A DNA stretch of 49,479 bases from Candidatus Nomurabacteria bacterium (GTDB taxonomy: Bacteria; Patescibacteriota; Minisyncoccia; Phycocordibacterales; UBA5272): the NCBI GenBank assembly GCA_029288775.1, contig JARIGQ010000010.1:1-49479 (forward strand). Reading direction: 5' to 3'. Each line of letters starts with the position of its first letter. The stretch's first letter is position 1. A model generated the notes under the pieces. The model was not told the origin of the DNA and ran no database searches. It was given only the letters and a program-made list of their open reading frames with translations. A program made the position numbers and the translations under genes. This document shows, one piece after another, positions 45,912-49,479 of the stretch.

Positions 45912-47660
45912 TTATCCAAAGGTAAACGTATACGCATCCAAAGTACCTTGTTCCACTTCTATCTTTATCGTGTGAACCCCAAGTGTCGTATCGTGAATGA
46001 GGCGATACAGGCGATCTTCTCCAATAACCGCTTGGCTTGTATGTGGGTCTACATCTGATCCGGCAACATCTTCAAGCAGCTTTCCGTCTCTCCAAATTTT
46101 AATCGTAACTGGAGCCCCTTTATTGGTAGCGACCATGTACACATCATGTGCACCATAGGTAAAAGTTATTTGCGCGTGAGGATGCGCTTCGGCATATTCT
46201 GGCGTAATATTCCACGTACCTCCTAAATACAGCGTATTAGGTAACTGTTGATTAGGAATAGTAAGTGTTTGCACACCTGAGACGCCACGAGTACCATTGC
46301 CGAAATAGCTATTTCTATTAGAACCAAAATAAGTTTCAGGACTTTGAACCCCAGAAGGATCAGCCGAGGATACGTTTACTGTAGATGTTGCGATAGTAGC
46401 TTTCGTTTCCATACGCAGAGCTCGTTCCTTCAGCGCGTCTTGTATCGCATGTTCGGTTTCATCATACTCGCCTTCGCCGGCGTGGGTATGCACTACATAG
46501 CCATCAATATCAATTAAATATTCATTGGGCCAGTACTGGTTTTGATACGCACCCCATGTTTGGTATTGGTTATCAAGCACGACGGGATAGGTAATGCCGA
46601 ATCGTTTTGTTGCGTCTTCCACATTGGACAATTGATGTTCAAATGAAAATTCCGGCGTGTGGACCCCGATAATTACCAACCCTTGATCTTTATATTTCTG
46701 ATACCACGCATTAAGATACGGCGTAGTACGCTGGCAATTAATGCAGCTATAATCCCAAAAATCTACGAGTACCACATTTTTGCCTTCATACTCTTTAAGG
46801 CTAATTGGCTTACCATCGGTATTTATATACCCGTCAGGTGAAACAAGTTCAGGAGCCTTCTCATAGCGCATTGCTTTTTCTTCGGGAGAAAGAAGACTTA
46901 TCGTGGAAGATGCCGTCACTTCAGTATTTTTGGAAGAGGTAAACGTAGAAAGAAGCACTTGCTCCACTTTGGTCTCATCAAACAGTGCATACAGCGGGGC
47001 CTCAACCTTGCTCTGTGATCCAGTAGCAATAATAAGAGCAATGCCGATGAAGAGCGCTCCTATGCCACGTCTGAGCGGGCTTGTTGGGTTGGCAATGAAT
47101 CCCATCTTATCGATAATGCGCTGCCCAATAAGCGCAACAAGCAACAAGAATCCGCACAATCCAAAGGTGTACGCCAAAATATCGGCAATGCCTGCCGAAA
47201 GACTGATAGGCAACACGTTTGCCAAAATAATAAAATACGTCGGACTACAGCTCGAAAAAACAGGACCGAGCGCCGCCCCTACGATGATATCTCCGATAAG
47301 ATTTTGCTTCTGATATCCAGATCCAAGCACCTTATTTGAGCCCGCATACAATGTACCCATCAGTGGTAATCGATCCCAGAGCGTGGGGAAAAGAAATGAT
47401 GCACCAACGATAAACAAAATAAACCCAGAAATATAGTTCCACACACTCTGCGGTACCATCACAAACGCTGTAGAAACTTTAAGGAGAAAAGTAAAGACAA
47501 ATACCGATACTCCTAGCGAAAGAGTTACAACAACTGCACGATGAAAGCTTCTTTCTCCAGCAATCGAGCTTCCCACGATAACAGGAAGAAGTGGCAATAC
47601 GCACGGCGAAATCACGGTGAGCGCTCCAGCAACAAGCGAAAGGATGAAAAGCCACTGCAT
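45912..47660 (-). CDS. DipZ-like fusion: CcdA/DsbD transmembrane domain plus thioredoxin-like plus C-terminal domain
   Basis: GALTVISPCVLPLLPVIVGSS, VLVDFWDYSCINCQRTTPYLNAWYQKYKDQGLVIIGVHTPEFSFE. Confidence 0.93.
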   Translation of the reverse strand: MQWLFILSLVAGALTVISPCVLPLLPVIVGSSIAGERSFHRAVVVTLSLGVSVFVFTFLLKVSTAFVMVPQSVWNYISGFILFIVGASFLFPTLWDRLPLMGTLYAGSNKVLGSGYQKQNLIGDIIVGAALGPVFSSCSPTYFIILANVLPISLSAGIADILAYTFGLCGFLLLVALIGQRIIDKMGFIANPTSPLRRGIGALFIGIALIIATGSQSKVEAPLYALFDETKVEQVLLSTFTSSKNTEVTASSTISLLSPEEKAMRYEKAPELVSPDGYINTDGKPISLKEYEGKNVVLVDFWDYSCINCQRTTPYLNAWYQKYKDQGLVIIGVHTPEFSFEHQLSNVEDATKRFGITYPVVLDNQYQTWGAYQNQYWPNEYLIDIDGYVVHTHAGEGEYDETEHAIQDALKERALRMETKATIATSTVNVSSADPSGVQSPETYFGSNRNSYFGNGTRGVSGVQTLTIPNQQLPNTLYLGGTWNITPEYAEAHPHAQITFTYGAHDVYMVATNKGAPVTIKIWRDGKLLEDVAGSDVDPHTSQAVIGEDRLYRLIHDTTLGVHTIKIEVEQGTLDAYTFTFG

Positions 47661-47743
47661 ATCCTTAAGTGTAGCCCGCCAATTAGATTTCCGCTAAAGA
47701 GTAGTGCACACACCTCTACACCACAGCAAAATCTCTACCCTTC

Positions 47744-48460
47744 TTAAAGATTCAAAAAGACTAATCCCCCTCTCAATATGATGCGGTCAATAAGAGGTAA
47801 TGGGAACTCTGCGCGAGTAAGCCGATCATAATGTTCATTGAGAGTTTTATAGGTCAATTCGTGCACCGGGATGCCGAGTGCCCCCGCTTCGCGCTTAAGA
47901 TCACGCGCTAAAAGCCAGGAATGAAAGAGCGTTTTACGATGAAGCCACACCAGTTTCCTATGTAGTCCTATATCTGCAGACTCTTTCATAATTCTTTTCA
48001 TTTCGCTTACCCCAAATTCCATGTGAGCAATTTCTTCATCAAGAATCTTTCGCGATAATTCGCTCAATACCACATCGGTGTGATGCTCAAGCTCTCGCAA
48101 AAGAGAAATATTCAACCCCTCGAGAAGAAAATTCTGAATGAATACACAGTCGATATAATCTTTTCTTTCTAGAGCGTTACTCATGAGTGCATCAAGTTTT
48201 CGTAAGTGGGACGAGATAGGCATATGAGGCCGCGGATGATTGCCCACAAAATCTGTCAGAAGCTCAAGATGCTTATTCTCCTCTTCCTGTTGCCGCAAAA
48301 GAAAATCATGCGCTGCTTGCGTGGGAGCAAAGGACGCCATGCGTTTGCAATAATCTATCGCAATTGTTTCTCCAAAAACGATTTGAAGTAAATAATGATA
48401 TCGCGCAGAGCTATATTCCTTGGAATCAGTATCAGGGAAGGTTAGTTGGTGTACCGGCAT
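47744..48460 (-). CDS. Ferritin-like di-iron protein
   Basis: RQQEEENKHLELLTDF and DEEIAHMEFGVSEMKRI (two E..H helices). Confidence 0.6.
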   Translation of the reverse strand: MPVHQLTFPDTDSKEYSSARYHYLLQIVFGETIAIDYCKRMASFAPTQAAHDFLLRQQEEENKHLELLTDFVGNHPRPHMPISSHLRKLDALMSNALERKDYIDCVFIQNFLLEGLNISLLRELEHHTDVVLSELSRKILDEEIAHMEFGVSEMKRIMKESADIGLHRKLVWLHRKTLFHSWLLARDLKREAGALGIPVHELTYKTLNEHYDRLTRAEFPLPLIDRIILRGGLVFLNL

Positions 48461-48528
48461 TAAAGAAGAAATGATAATGAAAGTATACAGGACAATCTCT
48501 AGGTGACGTAAGGATAGAGAACTTTTTT

Positions 48529-48556
48529 GCTGGGAGTCTGGTACGAAGTTCGAACC
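48529..48556 (+). repeat. Cassette-boundary repeat copy E (divergent): GCTGGGAGTCTGGTACGAAGTTCGAACC
   Basis: Ungapped alignment to GCTGGGGCTCATGGACGAAGTTSGAACC; GAAGTTCGAACC half fully conserved. Confidence 0.8.
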
Positions 48557-48573
48557 TCCTTAAACAGGGTAAC

Positions 48574-48601
48574 TTGACAATATTTTTATTCCTGCTATTA
48601 T
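48574..48601 (+). promoter_or_regulatory. Strong sigma70-type promoter
   Basis: TTGACA - 16 nt - TATTAT. Confidence 0.7.
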
Positions 48602-48606
48602 AGCAT

Positions 48607-48678
48607 GAGGTGGGTCTGGCGAAGCCCATCATCATAAAGTCCCTCGGCGCGCCTAAAAAGCTGGGGGATTTTTTATTT
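48607..48678 (+). ncRNA. Candidate small RNA transcribed from the 48574 promoter, ending at a terminator
   Basis: Stem GGTGGG/CCCATC, then AGTCCC...GGGATT hairpin with T6; no ORF of meaningful length. Confidence 0.45.
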
Positions 48679-48697
48679 GTATATTTTGAAACTCTCG

Positions 48698-48725
48698 AGC
48701 TGGGGCTCATGGACGAAGTTGGAAC
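48698..48725 (+). repeat. Cassette-boundary repeat copy C: AGCTGGGGCTCATGGACGAAGTTGGAAC
   Basis: Identical to copy A over 28 bp. Confidence 0.92.
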
Positions 48726-48778
48726 TTTTTGAGAAAAGAGGTAGGATGCCCCTAGATCAACTTCCTTAGGAGTAAGGA

Positions 48779-49132
48779 ATGAAGAAGCGTCAATCTGGGT
48801 ATTCCGTCATCGAGCTTCTAATCAAGCTCGCCCTTGCCGTGGTGATCGCCATCGCCACAGCAACGCCTTGGATTGCGGAATATGCATGGAATGCCATAGT
48901 TCCCCAACTTTTCGGTCTAAAGCCCATAACCCCTTTTCAGGCATTCCAGCTGATGCTGGTCATTGCCGCCCTAGGCCTGGGTGCCACCGGTATCCGGATG
49001 GCCGTGGTGACGGGCATCAATTCCTTGTTCGTGCAAGGGTTCGGTAACCTGTACTTGAAGTGGCGCGATCACCGCTTCAAGAAGCGCATGGCTGAACGTC
49101 AGAACGCTTCATGGCACGAACGAACAATGTGA
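48779..49132 (+). CDS. Hypothetical membrane protein, 117 aa (cassette gene)
   Basis: RBS TAGGAGTAAGGA before the ATG; two hydrophobic segments; terminator follows. Confidence 0.75.
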   Translation: MKKRQSGYSVIELLIKLALAVVIAIATATPWIAEYAWNAIVPQLFGLKPITPFQAFQLMLVIAALGLGATGIRMAVVTGINSLFVQGFGNLYLKWRDHRFKKRMAERQNASWHERTM

Positions 49133-49135
49133 GAC

Positions 49136-49173
49136 GCCGAAGCGCAAGACCGCTTCGGCGGTTTTGTTTTTCT
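49136..49173 (+). terminator. Rho-independent terminator
   Basis: CCGAAGCG-CAAGAC-CGCTTCGG followed by a T-rich tract. Confidence 0.85.
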
Positions 49174-49181
49174 AATCTTCT

Positions 49182-49210
49182 AGCTGGGGCTCATGGACGA
49201 AGTTCGAACC
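49182..49210 (+). repeat. Cassette-boundary repeat copy D: AGCTGGGGCTCATGGACGAAGTTCGAACC
   Basis: Differs from copy A by one base (GTTCGAAC vs GTTGGAAC). Confidence 0.92.
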
Positions 49211-49221
49211 TTTTTACAAAT

Positions 49222-49243
49222 AGAAACCGCCTCTTTTGGCGGC
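49222..49243 (-). terminator. Terminator of the junction-spanning 73-aa gene
   Basis: Reverse complement GCCGCCAAAAGAGGCGGTTTC. Confidence 0.65.
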
Positions 49244-49262
49244 TTCATTGATGTCCTCTCGG

Positions 49263-49479
49263 TTAATCGAACGGTTGGAAGTCTGGATCGAAGACCTGCA
49301 TCTGCCGCCAACCACGAGTGAACGTGCCGCCACCATACAGCTGTGGCTCGGAACGGTCTTCCTCGGAAAACTTGATGTTGTACTCCTTAGAGATCTTGGG
49401 GTAGACCTCATCCAGAGCATTCCTTTGCTCCCTTGTTCCCGCAAAGGTGAAGGTTTGGCAAGTTTCAACGGATGCTTCC
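49263..49479 (-). CDS. C-terminal part of the 73-aa junction-spanning hypothetical protein (see 1..126)
   Basis: Frame continues from 1..126 when the 121-bp overlap is collapsed; stop TAA at 49265..49263. Confidence 0.75.
   Translation of the reverse strand, partial: EASVETCQTFTFAGTREQRNALDEVYPKISKEYNIKFSEEDRSEPQLYGGGTFTRGWRQMQVFDPDFQPFD

Noticed and set aside
48605-48640. Mini-ORF ATGAGGTGGGTCTGGCGAAGC (MRWVWRSPSS) as a Trp leader peptide
   Set aside because: No ribosome-binding site, only two Trp codons, no trp gene downstream; treated as part of the candidate RNA.
49214-49468. 84-aa ORF MKLAKPSPLREQ...
   Set aside because: Alternative frame of the 73-aa junction-spanning gene, which has a proper RBS, start and terminator.
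48529-49479. Classical integron attC sites or a CRISPR array as explanation for the boundary repeats
   Set aside because: No GTTRRRY/RYYYAAC R'/R'' pairs with an attC-type hairpin, and the spacing of ~170-590 bp with a full gene in each interval rules out CRISPR. No IntI, Cas or other recombinase gene is visible in the window.

Overview
The window looks like a Patescibacteria/CPR (Parcubacteria-like) genome segment. That placement is inferred from gene content only. It carries core chromosomal genes (dnaX, a tRNA-dihydrouridine synthase, serS, an FtsQ-like protein, tRNA-Gln(TTG), tRNA-Ala(TGC)). It also carries many small membrane proteins, several O2/di-iron proteins (alternative oxidase, hemerythrin, a ferritin-like protein, AlkB, pirin, DipZ-like), two Ser/Thr/Gly-rich surface proteins, and a 3858-aa RHS/YD-repeat polymorphic-toxin candidate with a likely downstream immunity gene. 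The first and last 121 bp are identical, and a 73-aa ORF with a good ribosome-binding site reads perfectly through the joined ends. The contig therefore closes on itself, either as a real circle or through a repeated cassette. When closed, the junction falls inside the most unusual feature: five co-oriented copies of a ~28-bp sequence (consensus AGCTGGGGCTCATGGACGAAGTTSGAACC) that lie only between single-gene (or single-RNA) units and end at the 3' end of tRNA-Gln. Read on the minus strand, each copy resembles a tRNA T-loop plus 3' acceptor (GGTTCGAAC...CCCCAGCT). I interpret this as a tRNA-anchored, integron-like cassette array. No integrase is visible in the window. All family calls come from reading translated motifs; no database search was run.
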